From Pseudoalteromonas haloplanktis ATCC 14393 (GTDB taxonomy: Bacteria; Pseudomonadota; Gammaproteobacteria; Enterobacterales; Alteromonadaceae): 64,000 nucleotides of DNA. Position 1 is the first letter of the stretch, and the number at the start of each line of letters is the position of its first letter. The DNA is taken from assembly GCF_000238355.1 (NCBI RefSeq), contig NZ_AHCA01000001.1, forward strand, positions 620,001 to 684,000. The letters run 5' to 3'. The position numbers were made by a program, and so were the translations under genes. The notes beneath the pieces are model-generated. The model was not told the origin of the DNA and ran no database searches. It saw only the letters and a program-made list of their open reading frames with translations. Below are positions 9,124-19,120 of the stretch, piece after piece.

Positions 9124-9284
9124 GTATACCCAAACCACCTCAAAATGCGAGCGTCGTTGGAATTAAAAGCGATTTAGGCAAGGCATTGATTGCGAGTAAT
9201 AGTGGTTCTATTGTTAAAATCAATAACGCAGTATAAATCGCATTTAAACCAACCCATTGGGCATCTTGAGGTGGTTTGGGTATC
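9124..9284. repeat. Inverted-repeat-bounded intergenic element
   Basis: TATACCCAAACCACCTCAAA at 9125-9144 is mirrored by the complement of GAGGTGGTTTGGGTATC at 9268-9284. This gives near-perfect ~22-base terminal inverted repeats around ~115 bases. The interior has no open frame. It contains ATAACGCAGT, also found inside the element at 37102-37312. The architecture fits a non-autonomous miniature transposable element or palindromic repeat family. Confidence 0.65.
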
Positions 9285-9487
9285 TTAGCACTGGCGAGTA
9301 CACCGTTGCCAGTGCTTGGCCAATACTAAAAGTCTGTGTAGTAAGCAGCAGTATACTAACCGCTCCCATAATACCAAACCACTATAATAATGACGGTTGC
9401 TTACGTTTTACTCTTAGCCAATTCATATAGAACCCAGCCCAAGCATGCAAGTTAAACCCTTGCTTTGCTTTCATAAAACCAAGTTAT

Positions 9488-11644
9488 TTAAAATGTGTAT
9501 TTAGCTGACAAATACACTCGGCGCGGCTCGCCGGGGAAGTGCCCTGCTCGGGTGATGAAACCACTTGATGCATACTCTTTATTAAATACATTTTTCACTG
9601 ATAGCTGCCAAACCCACTGCTGATACTCAGTTTTCCATGCCATGTTATAAACGGTATACGGCTGAACCTTATAACCATCAAGACTCACCTGTTCGTCAAC
9701 ATAATCAAGCCCCGCCGCAATTGACGAGTATAATTGCGGCAACTCATAGCGTGTCCATAACCCTGCGGTATTTTGCGGCGCATTGGCAAATTTATCGCTA
9801 CCATTTGCTTGCGCTGAGAACTTTTCGCTTTGCTCTACAATACGGGTATCATTATAAGCATAGCTTGCTGTGATCACTAAACGGTCGGTAACATCACCAA
9901 CAATTTCCAGTTCAAAACCACGGCTATCAACTTCACCCAGCGCTTCCATTTGATCAATCCCCGTATCAGATAGCTCTGTACTGGCTTGTAAAATGTTATT
10001 ACGAATGATCCTATAGGTTGCCATATTCACCGCTAACGAATCATCAAACAGCTTAGTACGTAAACCAAGCTCGGCGATATTACTGTGTTCAGGTTTAAAC
10101 GGCCCACCCACATCAGAGTTCTGATCACTAGCTGATTGTGGCATAAAACCGGTGCCATACAGTGCATACGGGAAGAAGGTATCGTTTAAGTTATAACTAG
10201 TGCCAATACGGTACGTGACATCGCTGTCTGAAAATTCAATGTTATTAAGCAGATCGGCGTCTTCAAAACGGTCGTACCGTAAGCCAAAAGTGACATTCCA
10301 CAGCTCGGTTACATCCACTTGATCCTGCGCATAGACACCTACACGAGTTGATTCGGTTGTTGATAAACGCGGTGCCACGCTCTCTAAATCATAGTCCTCT
10401 TTTGAGGTCAGCCCGTATTCAGGAGTTAAAATTGAGATCCCTGGCACTGGACCACCTTTACTGGCTTGTACAGCTGTTTTATAAACGGCATCAAACTCAT
10501 GCTTGTACCAATCTACGCCCACCAGCATGACATGCTGCATGGCAGCAAGCTGCGTTTGTGCAATTAAATTGGCAGTAAAGCTAAGTCCGGTATTTTCGCG
10601 TTGTTGATCACGAAATTCACGCTCACTCCAATCCAACACGCCATCAGCATCGCTATCACTTAGTCCACGAGGTTCATGATAATTTTGATTTGCTTCATTT
10701 TTAAAGTAACGCGCAGTTACATCTGTGCTAACTACATCATTAAACTGATGTTTAAAGCTGGCTTGAAACACATCTGCAAGCACGGTTTGGTAATCCGTTG
10801 CTTCATTATGATTCCAACTAATATCAGCAATAAAATTACCATTTTCATCCACTGGCACCCCGCGTAACCGTGCCCCACCTAATTCTTGATCAATATGAGT
10901 GTACTGCAGTACTAGGTTTGTGGCGTCGGTAAAATCAAAACGATAGCCTAAGTCAACTATGGTATTGTCTTCGCTGGTGTTCTCACGAAATGGTTTATCT
11001 GAATCTTTATAAAGACCCACTCGGTAGGCTTGTGTTTGCGCGTCATTAACACTGCCAGTGGATTCAACAGCCGCGCTAAAAAACTCATCATTGCCTACTT
11101 CAAGTGCTAAAGTTGTGCTGCTGGTATAACTTGGCTTTTTGGTCATGTAGTTAATGATGCCACCGGGATTACCGCTGCCGTAGACCGCACCACTTGGGCC
11201 TTTTAGAACCGCCACTTGTTCAATATTAAATAACTGCGGTACTGCAAAGCCACTAAATGGATCGCCTTTTACACCATCGTATAAAATTTCATCTTGGCGA
11301 AAACCACGAAACGTCACCCCTGAATAACTAAAGCCATTTACTCCTGCAATATTGCTATACAGATCGGTTACCTGACGTGCGGCCTGATCGCTAATTAAGG
11401 CTTGCGGAATCACCTGAATAGACTGTGGAATTTTTTCAAGGGGCGTATCAGTGCGAGTACCAAATGTCGACTCAGTAGGCCGGTACATTGAAAAAGCACG
11501 TCCCACAACTGAAATAGTTTCTATGTCTTTTTCTACAACACTAGCTGACTGGTGATCGGGTATTGGATATGGCTTTTCTGCCGCCATTAAAGCACTTGAT
11601 TGAAAAATAGCTCCTGTCGCAAGCATCATTAAAGAAGAGTTCAT
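9488..11644 (-). CDS. TonB-dependent siderophore receptor
   Basis: The product is an outer-membrane receptor of about 718 residues with a signal peptide. The plug domain follows (PQSIQVIPQALISDQ, then VLKGPSGAVYGSGNPGGIIN), and then a 22-strand-type barrel ending in the terminal aromatic signature YLSAKYTF. The plug wording matches the FhuE/FoxA/FpvA siderophore class, so a ferric hydroxamate or mixed siderophore is likely; the exact ligand is unknown. The start at 11644 (MNSSLMML) follows GGAAAT; a longer frame would run to 11686 but overlaps the Fur box. A Fur box directly upstream indicates iron repression. Confidence 0.92.
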   Translation of the reverse strand: MNSSLMMLATGAIFQSSALMAAEKPYPIPDHQSASVVEKDIETISVVGRAFSMYRPTESTFGTRTDTPLEKIPQSIQVIPQALISDQAARQVTDLYSNIAGVNGFSYSGVTFRGFRQDEILYDGVKGDPFSGFAVPQLFNIEQVAVLKGPSGAVYGSGNPGGIINYMTKKPSYTSSTTLALEVGNDEFFSAAVESTGSVNDAQTQAYRVGLYKDSDKPFRENTSEDNTIVDLGYRFDFTDATNLVLQYTHIDQELGGARLRGVPVDENGNFIADISWNHNEATDYQTVLADVFQASFKHQFNDVVSTDVTARYFKNEANQNYHEPRGLSDSDADGVLDWSEREFRDQQRENTGLSFTANLIAQTQLAAMQHVMLVGVDWYKHEFDAVYKTAVQASKGGPVPGISILTPEYGLTSKEDYDLESVAPRLSTTESTRVGVYAQDQVDVTELWNVTFGLRYDRFEDADLLNNIEFSDSDVTYRIGTSYNLNDTFFPYALYGTGFMPQSASDQNSDVGGPFKPEHSNIAELGLRTKLFDDSLAVNMATYRIIRNNILQASTELSDTGIDQMEALGEVDSRGFELEIVGDVTDRLVITASYAYNDTRIVEQSEKFSAQANGSDKFANAPQNTAGLWTRYELPQLYSSIAAGLDYVDEQVSLDGYKVQPYTVYNMAWKTEYQQWVWQLSVKNVFNKEYASSGFITRAGHFPGEPRRVYLSAKYTF

Positions 11645-11676
11645 TGATATTTCCACAGCAAATAATTGCTGTGCAT

Positions 11677-11695
11677 GATAATGCAAATTAATATC
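11677..11695. promoter_or_regulatory. Fur box upstream of the siderophore receptor
   Basis: GATAATGCAAATTAATATC matches the 19-base Fur consensus at 15 positions by eye. It lies 33-51 bases before the receptor start codon and within the short gap after the preceding gene. This suggests the receptor has its own iron-regulated promoter. Confidence 0.7.
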
Positions 11696-11711
11696 ATTTA
11701 CAACATCAGTG

Positions 11712-12233
11712 CTATTTACTTACACAATAACAGCCTCGGGTATCTGATATTGACAGCTTACTATTAAACCCGGCACTAAGATTATTGATTGCCAGTTCAA
11801 CAAAACCGTCGCTAGCTGAACAAGCAAGTCCTGCTGATAAAGGGCCAGCATAAACAAGCTCGCCTTGTTTATCTAACAATACCGCAGCAGGTGTATTAGG
11901 CACTAACTTGGCGCTAGCCAAATCTCGCTCAATGATAGCAACGCTAATATTTTGCTTTAGCGCATAAGCGTTTAATTGTTGAATATGATTTTCAGAGCGC
12001 CGTGTACATGCGCATTCTTTATCAATAATAATCATCAACCTAGCTTGATCACTTGGCCGCCAATCAGACTCCATTTTAAAACGCTTTAACCAGTGTGGTT
12101 GATGTAATTGCCACTGCGGATCAAACTCCCTAAGCCCTGACAGCTGAAAGTAGATTAATGCAGCAATCACAAATGCTAACCAAAGCCCAATCACAGCCAA
12201 TAATTTATACTGTGATTTACTTAAACTTAGCAA
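11712..12233 (-). CDS. Membrane-anchored thioredoxin-fold protein (DUF6436-like)
   Basis: This 173-residue protein has one N-terminal membrane segment (about residues 11-30) and a thioredoxin-like domain. Instead of CxxC it carries CAC near residue 75 ([10 protein letters not shown]). Later features are a cis-Pro-like TPAAVLLD segment and an extra CYC at the C-terminus. It matches the DUF6436 type; function is not established. The start is TTG, overlapping the last 17 bases of the chemotaxis gene, which points to translational coupling. The siderophore receptor follows after 67 bases. Confidence 0.78.
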   Translation of the reverse strand: MLSLSKSQYKLLAVIGLWLAFVIAALIYFQLSGLREFDPQWQLHQPHWLKRFKMESDWRPSDQARLMIIIDKECACTRRSENHIQQLNAYALKQNISVAIIERDLASAKLVPNTPAAVLLDKQGELVYAGPLSAGLACSASDGFVELAINNLSAGFNSKLSISDTRGCYCVSK

Positions 12234-13683
12234 TACTTTGCTCTAATAGATCAATACTCACATCGATCATTTGTACTTTTGCAGTTAATAACTCAACAAT
12301 TTTTGTGTCTTGATCTTGGCTAGAGCGCAAGCTATCTGTACCCGAGGCGATCCGCGCTGTATTGCCAGCTTGTTCAGCAACCACCCGCGCAACTGATTCA
12401 GCACTACTGGCGACAGTATTTATCTGCCCAGACACACTTAAAATATTATCTTTCATCGTACTGCTAATTTGCGTGAGTTGTTGTACTACATCAATACAAT
12501 TTTCCATCGATTGCGTTGCGTTACGGCTATTGCTGACCAGATCTTTAAGCGTGTTGGCAATTTTATCAGTGGTCGCTTTACTGTTATTCGCTAATGAGCG
12601 TACTTCGTCAGCTACTACAGCAAAACCACGTCCTTGCTCGCCTGCTCGGGCTGCTTCAATCGCAGCATTTAAAGCAAGCAAATTAGTTTGTTCTGCAATA
12701 CCTGATATCTCACTTAATAAACTCGATATCACCTCACACGCAAGCGCAAGGTGGTTGATTTGTTCTTCGGTATGATTTAAATGATGGCGTAGCTCTTGGC
12801 TTTTGTTATCTGTTTCTTGCACTTTAATTAAGGCATCACTGGCCGCCAAGGTAATAGTGTCAACTTGTTGCTTTAATATTTCACTTTCTTTTTCTACTAA
12901 TGTAAAGCCTTGGGCAACCTGCTCACCTGAAACAGCTATATTATTAGTTTGCACCGTACGACTCGTGGCGGCATCAGCCAGCTCATCATGCACCGCCACC
13001 AGCTCTTGCGAATTACTTTGCAATGATACTGATTCTGTTTTCACTTGCTCAATTACTTTATTAAGCGTATCCAACAGTGTGTTAAAACCTTTTACAGCAT
13101 CACTTTTCGTATCATCAGCACGCACAGATAATTTTATATGAGCTGGATCTTGCATAATTTCTTCAGTGGCTGAACTAAGTGACATGCCACCGCGGCGCTC
13201 TCTTTGCAATGTTTTTGCTATATAGCCGGCAACAAACGCTTCAACAATTGCATACCCTGCATGAATGAGAACAGTAGTAAAAGCTAAACGGTCCGGATCA
13301 AAAACATAAAAACCCGCCCCTTGAGTTTGTAAGAAATAAAAAGATAAGTGGTGAATTGCAACAAACACTATGGCAGTAATAAAGACTCGCCACTGCACAA
13401 ACATGATCAATACTGCCATTAAAATGAATATTTCAAAATGCACTTCAATTAAACCAAAGGTTTGTTGAATATGTAAAAATGAAAACATCATCATCGCCGC
13501 AGCAACTACATGAGGTGTTAGCGGATTAGTGGGCTGAGTACGTAATAGCCAAATTGGAAAAATCAACAATGGTAAACCAACAACAAATGCTGGCACTAAA
13601 GTTGAAAAATACCAGCCGACAGCCAAAGACTCAATAAACAACAAAGTAAAAATAGCTGTAAACAATCGACTCACACTAGACAT
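12217..13683 (-). CDS. Methyl-accepting chemotaxis protein with membrane sensor
   Basis: The 488-residue receptor has an N-terminal block of about five or six membrane helices rich in histidine ([22 protein letters not shown]) in place of a periplasmic loop. A long coiled coil follows, with the invariant signalling tip [19 protein letters not shown] around residue 345. The sensed cue is unknown; such His-bearing membrane sensors occur in energy or redox taxis receptors, an analogy only. ATG at 13683 with GGAGTG is preferred over the TTG at 13698. It heads a three-gene run with the thioredoxin-like gene and the siderophore receptor. Confidence 0.9.
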   Translation of the reverse strand: MSSVSRLFTAIFTLLFIESLAVGWYFSTLVPAFVVGLPLLIFPIWLLRTQPTNPLTPHVVAAAMMMFSFLHIQQTFGLIEVHFEIFILMAVLIMFVQWRVFITAIVFVAIHHLSFYFLQTQGAGFYVFDPDRLAFTTVLIHAGYAIVEAFVAGYIAKTLQRERRGGMSLSSATEEIMQDPAHIKLSVRADDTKSDAVKGFNTLLDTLNKVIEQVKTESVSLQSNSQELVAVHDELADAATSRTVQTNNIAVSGEQVAQGFTLVEKESEILKQQVDTITLAASDALIKVQETDNKSQELRHHLNHTEEQINHLALACEVISSLLSEISGIAEQTNLLALNAAIEAARAGEQGRGFAVVADEVRSLANNSKATTDKIANTLKDLVSNSRNATQSMENCIDVVQQLTQISSTMKDNILSVSGQINTVASSAESVARVVAEQAGNTARIASGTDSLRSSQDQDTKIVELLTAKVQMIDVSIDLLEQSIAKFK

Positions 13684-13802
13684 AGTCACTCCAAGCAAAT
13701 TCTATAAAGCATCCGTGCGGTTAAAGCTCACAATATTCGGTTACAAAAGTCGCCACACACGCTGACTTTTGTTGAGGTACATTATAATTATAGAGCATTA
13801 AA

Positions 13803-14357
13803 TTACTTTACAATTTTTAAAATTTCTTTAAATACTGGGGTGGCTGCAATATCAGTCCATTGAAAAATTACACTTTCTGCACAACTTATCACCGCTCCTG
13901 CTTGTCTAAGTTGCTCAATGGCCAACTCTCGATGTAAATCATTACGTGAACTGACGCCATCGGCGATCAAAAATACTTGATACCCATTTGCCAATAAGTC
14001 AAAACATGTTTGTAATACGCAAACATGAGCTTCCATTCCCACCACAATAATTTGCTGGCGCTGATAAGTTGCCAGCTGTTCTAAAAAGCCTGGCTCTTTA
14101 CAAGCACTAAAATGTGTTTTATCAAAATAGTTAACCTGCTTAAATTGCTGTTGTATTTGCAGATCAGTCTCACCGAGGCCTTGTTTATATTGCTCAGTGA
14201 GCAAAGCTGGAACCTGCAGTAACTCAGCCGCTTTCGCTAATTGCATTGTGATCTGTTTTACCTGCTCGAAACGTTTCATAGCCGGTTGTAATTTTTCTTG
14301 GATATCAATGACTAATAGTAGGCTTTGCGCTGCCTGTGCGTTAAATGAATTTAGCAA
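13803..14357 (-). CDS. Isochorismatase family cysteine hydrolase
   Basis: This 184-residue enzyme has the catalytic triad of the isochorismatase-like hydrolases: Asp in LLVIDIQEKL (residue 18), Lys in FDKTHFSAC, and Cys in GMEAHVCVLQTC (about residue 114) with the preceding cis-peptide segment. It is closest in style to YcaC-type hydrolases of unknown substrate; a role in siderophore synthesis is not supported because no partner genes are present. The only good start is TTG at 14357, behind AGGAAG. Confidence 0.86.
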   Translation of the reverse strand: MLNSFNAQAAQSLLLVIDIQEKLQPAMKRFEQVKQITMQLAKAAELLQVPALLTEQYKQGLGETDLQIQQQFKQVNYFDKTHFSACKEPGFLEQLATYQRQQIIVVGMEAHVCVLQTCFDLLANGYQVFLIADGVSSRNDLHRELAIEQLRQAGAVISCAESVIFQWTDIAATPVFKEILKIVK

Positions 14358-14560
14358 CTTTAGCTTCCTGTAAAATAACCATAGCGATCACCCTAATGCA
14401 TTTACCATTACCGTATAACCTTATGCTAGATAATATAGCGTATCAATAGTAGGTATAGATTAATGCAGTTAATATGGCTAATTCTTTAATTGAACAGCAA
14501 ATTGTTATGCTATATTTACTCACGACTCGCGTTTTTTACTAAATTGGAGTAATAACATAA

Positions 14561-17500
14561 GTGCGGCTGTGCAACGTGTATCTTATTTTATTCAGTATCA
14601 TTCTCTGTGTGTGCAGCATGACTGCAGGTGCTCAAAATTATGCTCAACAATTACAGCGTATTTCGACTGATGAAGGACTATCACAAGGCCATGTCAGTAG
14701 TACATTGCAAGATAAGCTTGGTTTTATTTGGATTGCCACTCTACAGGGCTTAAATCGTTTTGATGGCTATCAAGTCAAAACCTTTTCCAGCAAATACAAC
14801 CTCGATCAATTGATGATTATTCTCTTATTTGAAACAAGCAACGGCGATATATTTGTTTCGACAGAATACTCTGGTGCGTTTCTAATCGACCCTGTCACAC
14901 TTGAAGTAGAAAAAGTTTACTCCGGTAAATTAAATGCTGAAGATAGCCGCTATTCTCCTATTTTGGCTATTACTGAATATCAACAGCATTTTTATTATGC
15001 AATTAATGAGCATGTGTATATTTTTGATATTAAAAATAATACATTTAGCCACGAATTTTCGCTCAATAAAGATGATCACATCGTGCGGGCACTGACCATC
15101 CATGATAATTTTTTATATATCGCCACAAGTGATGGCTTATACGCTAAATCACTCGTTGACGATCATATAACTAAGATCCCCCTTGTTGCTAAAGATAAGC
15201 TCACTGCAGATAAAAACAATACCAAGTTTTTAACTGTTGATCCGCAGCTAGGCTTATTAGTTGGCACGGTTGAAGGGTTATATTCAATCCCCTTTGATGA
15301 TAACAACCGTCTCAATTTTGATGCTGTTGCTGCACTATTCCCTGAGCATAACATTTGGGACTACGTCAATACCCCCTATGGCGAGTTTATCGTCACAGAA
15401 AGTGGCTTGTATCAATATCACCGTAGTACAGGTAAAAGCGAATTTTTATTGCGCTTTGACCAAAGTAAGTTTCATATGACAGATAACACCATTCTCGACA
15501 TTATGGTCGATAAAACAGGGCTTATGTGGTTAGCATCACGCTCTCAAGGTGTATTCACTTGGTCAAGTTTGGCTCGACGTTTCGGTAATGTGCAAATCAC
15601 TGCCGCTGATAAACTACATAACAATATTATTCTTGCTATCCATCAAGACAAAAACAATATCTGGTTAGGTACTGAAAATGGCTTAGCTAAAATAGCAGAT
15701 GATGGCACAACCAACGGCACTTTTCTAACCAGCGATGATAGCAAAGCATTTTATGGCCAATTTGGAGTGTATGGCATTGCTGGCGCTGATCTAAATGAAC
15801 CCGGTCGTTACTTATGGTTACTGTTATATAACCACTTAGCTTTATTTGATACTCACACAGAACAACAACTGCCATTACCGATGGACGAAGCCAGCAAAAA
15901 TATTTTTCAGCAAAGTCCAATCTATGGTTATCATCAAATTGACGATGACAATTTTGCATTTTTTAACGATGATAACTACTTTCTATATATGGGTAAAACA
16001 GGCCATACTCGGGTAATAAAAGGTCTAAAAGAACAATTAGATACAAAAAATGCACATCGATTTTTAAAGCCATTACCAAGTCACCCTGAGGATTATTTAC
16101 TCAGCATGTCAGGGGCTTTATATCGCTATAATGAAAAAACCCAATTGCTTACCCTAGTCTACGCTGTCGAAAACTACAATCCATTGAATTATGTAACAAT
16201 AGAAGATTGGGTGATCGATTATAATAACACCCTTTGGTTGGCCTCAAACCAAGAAGGACTAATAGGCATTGATGCCACCAGCTATGATATAAAATATCGC
16301 GTTAATACAAAAACGGGTTTAAAAGCCAAGGCATTGGCTGCTTTGCAAATAGACCAATTTGGGTTTTTATGGATGAGTAGTAATAATGGCCTCTACCGAC
16401 TCGATTTAAGTTCAATGCAAGTGCATGCATACACAGTAAAAGATGGGCTTACTGTCAACGAGTTCAATTTTGACTCACACCTGCAACTAGCTGACGGGAG
16501 GTTAGCATTTGGCAGCACTCGCGGGATGTTGACTCTCGCACCGCAAGATTTTCTATCAGTGCCTGATGATCGTCACAACGCAACAACTGAAATCACTGAT
16601 ATTACGTTGTTTTCACGAGCACTGAATTATCACCCTCAGCAATATGCAGAGCAAACATTAAACCTCAGTGATGAAGACATGGGACTGGAAGTTAGTTTTT
16701 CAAACTTTGACTACCAAAATGTCGATAAAACACGTTTTAAAGTCATGTTGGAGGGACCAAGCTCACTTAGTTATGATGAATACACAAGTAATAAACTATT
16801 TTTTACTAAACTTCCCCCTGGTGACTATACGCTGTCGATTGCAGCTTACAATTTAAATAGCGCAGGCTTAGGAGAGACAAAAACCCTTCATTTTAATGTG
16901 GCTTACGCTCCATGGCGCTCACCTTTAGCGATCAGTTTGTATACTGTTATTATCTTGGCAGTATTATTTTTCATTTTTTGGCAATACCGCGCTCGCCAAG
17001 CCGTTACAAAGCACGCCCATGATGAAATTCTGCAGTCGCAACAACAAACTGAGTTGGCATTAAATAGCAGTAAAAGTGGCGTATGGGAAGTCGACATTAA
17101 TGCTCAGTGGATCACTCAGCAACGGCTCAAGCATGAGCTAGGCTATAAAACATGGCCGCAGAAACTAGGATTTAATGCCTATTTAGCCCTTATTCATCCA
17201 GATGATCAGCGTCAGTTTAGCAATGACTGGCAAGCATTCTTAAATCAAAGCAGTAATGAGCAATGGCAAATAACCTACCGCCTTAAGCATGCAAAAGGCC
17301 ACTGGTTATGGTATCAAGATATTGGCAAAGTGATTGAAACCGATGCGCAAGGTTTCCCCTTAAAGCTCACGGGCATATACACTAATATTACCGAGCAACG
17401 TGCCACAGCACTGCAGGCAGCAGTGCTTGGTGAAGCATTCAGCCAAATCAACGATTGGCTGCTTATTTTAGATTCTCAGCTGCTGCCATTTTCTGTTAAC

Positions 17501-19099
17501 AACAGTTTCGCAGAGGCTTTTTCTATCCAAGCAAACACCGCAAAACTTGAGCTAAAACGCTTTTTAAGAGCAATGGGTAAAAAACAATACCTTGATTTTA
17601 TTAACATTCTAAAATCACTATCACCAAAACAAAATTGGCATGGTGATGCTTATATCAAAACCAAAACAAATCCATCACACCCAATTCATATTAGTATTAC
17701 TGCCGTCGCAAAAGACACTGAGGTCGTGAGCTATTACGTGGTGGTGATTTCAGACCTTACCGAGCAAAAGCGTGCTGAAAATGAGCTTCGCTATCTGGCT
17801 AACTACGATCCATTAACTAAACTGCCAAATCGCTCATTAATGTATCAAAAGATATCCCAAGCAATTAAAGACGCCGATAAACGTGCCTCGCTTGTTGCTC
17901 TACTTTTCATTGACTTAGATAAATTTAAACCCGTCAACGACTCGTTTGGGCATGCGGTAGGCGATCAACTGTTATGTGATATTACTAACAGAATGAATAA
18001 CATGCTGACTAAAAATGCCATTGTTGGGCGCCAAAGTGGTGACGAATTTTTACTACTAATTAAAAACTTAGACTCACCACAAGGTTTAAGTGAATTAGTT
18101 CGAAGCCTGACAGAGGAACTTGCAAAACGTGTAGTGATCAATGATTTTGCCATCAATATATCAGCCAGTATCGGTGTCGCTTTATACCCATTTGATGCCA
18201 ATACCACCGATGAACTTATTCGTAATGCCGATATTGCAATGATGCATGCAAAACAGTCTGGACGTAATGGCTTTAAGTTTTTTACTGAGCAAATGAATAA
18301 TCAAATCACGCAAAAATTACTTCTTGAAAATGCTTTAAAAGATGCATACAAAGATGATTTATTTTTTAATAATTACCAGCCTATCGTAAATACTAAAACA
18401 AAAAAAATAAATGGTGTAGAGTTGCTGATGCGCTGGCAACATCAAGCTAAGCTGATCTCACCAGCCGTATTTATTCCCATAGCTGAAGAAACTGGCTTAA
18501 TAAATGTACTCACTGAGCAAGCGCTTGCGCGTGCACTTAAAGAGCTAGCCCCCCTATTTAGAGCTAATTCACGTTTTTATTTATCGCTTAACCTCTCACC
18601 GATGCATATTTTAAAATCCAATTTAACCGAACGCTTACTGCTTATTCTCAATCAGCATAATATAAAACCAAGCCAGCTGCGCTTAGAGATCACCGAGAAC
18701 ACCTTACTTGATGACAAAAATAAAGCCGCAAAGCAATTACATGCACTTAGAAGCGCAGGTTTTAAATTATTATTGGATGATTTTGGTACTGGTTATTCGT
18801 CTTTAACCTATCTGAGCCAATTTCCAATTGATGTCATTAAAATAGATCAAAGCTTTGTGCGCAATATTGGCTTAGATAGCAGCAACGAATCAATTATCAA
18901 AACAATTCACACATTAGCTGAAAACCTAGGTTTATATTGCATTGCTGAAGGCGTAGAAACTATTGCACAAATGCACTTCTTAAATCAGATAGGTTGTGAT
19001 GACCTACAAGGTTACTATTTCGCAAGACCAACCACAGCAGCTCAGCTAATAAATGACGACTATATTCAAACCGTACATCAGCAATTGCATACTGCTTAA
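14561..19099 (+). CDS. Two-component-type beta-propeller sensor fused to PAS, GGDEF and EAL domains
   Basis: The 1512-residue protein starts with GTG and a signal peptide (residues 1-24). Reg_prop-type propeller repeats follow to about residue 690 (GLSQGHVSSTLQDKLGFIWI, LWLASNQEGLIGI, LWMSSNNGLYRL), then a Y_Y_Y domain and a membrane helix at about 786-806. The cytoplasmic part has two PAS-like domains, GGDEF and EAL. The cyclase signature is SGDEF (about residue 1157), a one-residue variant. The EAL domain reads ELL and keeps EITEN, DDFGTGYSS, KIDQSFV, EGVET and QGYYF, so phosphodiesterase activity is likely. The periplasmic part resembles sensors of polysaccharide breakdown products. It is the only gene on its transcript. 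Confidence 0.93.
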   Translation: MRLCNVYLILFSIILCVCSMTAGAQNYAQQLQRISTDEGLSQGHVSSTLQDKLGFIWIATLQGLNRFDGYQVKTFSSKYNLDQLMIILLFETSNGDIFVSTEYSGAFLIDPVTLEVEKVYSGKLNAEDSRYSPILAITEYQQHFYYAINEHVYIFDIKNNTFSHEFSLNKDDHIVRALTIHDNFLYIATSDGLYAKSLVDDHITKIPLVAKDKLTADKNNTKFLTVDPQLGLLVGTVEGLYSIPFDDNNRLNFDAVAALFPEHNIWDYVNTPYGEFIVTESGLYQYHRSTGKSEFLLRFDQSKFHMTDNTILDIMVDKTGLMWLASRSQGVFTWSSLARRFGNVQITAADKLHNNIILAIHQDKNNIWLGTENGLAKIADDGTTNGTFLTSDDSKAFYGQFGVYGIAGADLNEPGRYLWLLLYNHLALFDTHTEQQLPLPMDEASKNIFQQSPIYGYHQIDDDNFAFFNDDNYFLYMGKTGHTRVIKGLKEQLDTKNAHRFLKPLPSHPEDYLLSMSGALYRYNEKTQLLTLVYAVENYNPLNYVTIEDWVIDYNNTLWLASNQEGLIGIDATSYDIKYRVNTKTGLKAKALAALQIDQFGFLWMSSNNGLYRLDLSSMQVHAYTVKDGLTVNEFNFDSHLQLADGRLAFGSTRGMLTLAPQDFLSVPDDRHNATTEITDITLFSRALNYHPQQYAEQTLNLSDEDMGLEVSFSNFDYQNVDKTRFKVMLEGPSSLSYDEYTSNKLFFTKLPPGDYTLSIAAYNLNSAGLGETKTLHFNVAYAPWRSPLAISLYTVIILAVLFFIFWQYRARQAVTKHAHDEILQSQQQTELALNSSKSGVWEVDINAQWITQQRLKHELGYKTWPQKLGFNAYLALIHPDDQRQFSNDWQAFLNQSSNEQWQITYRLKHAKGHWLWYQDIGKVIETDAQGFPLKLTGIYTNITEQRATALQAAVLGEAFSQINDWLLILDSQLLPFSVNNSFAEAFSIQANTAKLELKRFLRAMGKKQYLDFINILKSLSPKQNWHGDAYIKTKTNPSHPIHISITAVAKDTEVVSYYVVVISDLTEQKRAENELRYLANYDPLTKLPNRSLMYQKISQAIKDADKRASLVALLFIDLDKFKPVNDSFGHAVGDQLLCDITNRMNNMLTKNAIVGRQSGDEFLLLIKNLDSPQGLSELVRSLTEELAKRVVINDFAINISASIGVALYPFDANTTDELIRNADIAMMHAKQSGRNGFKFFTEQMNNQITQKLLLENALKDAYKDDLFFNNYQPIVNTKTKKINGVELLMRWQHQAKLISPAVFIPIAEETGLINVLTEQALARALKELAPLFRANSRFYLSLNLSPMHILKSNLTERLLLILNQHNIKPSQLRLEITENTLLDDKNKAAKQLHALRSAGFKLLLDDFGTGYSSLTYLSQFPIDVIKIDQSFVRNIGLDSSNESIIKTIHTLAENLGLYCIAEGVETIAQMHFLNQIGCDDLQGYYFARPTTAAQLINDDYIQTVHQQLHTA

Positions 19100-19120
19100 T
19101 AAGTTCTAAGTTAACGCGAC

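Noticed and set aside
13803..14357. Isochorismatase as part of siderophore synthesis with the nearby receptor
   Set aside because: No isochorismate synthase, dehydrogenase or NRPS gene is present; the sequence is closer to YcaC-type hydrolases.
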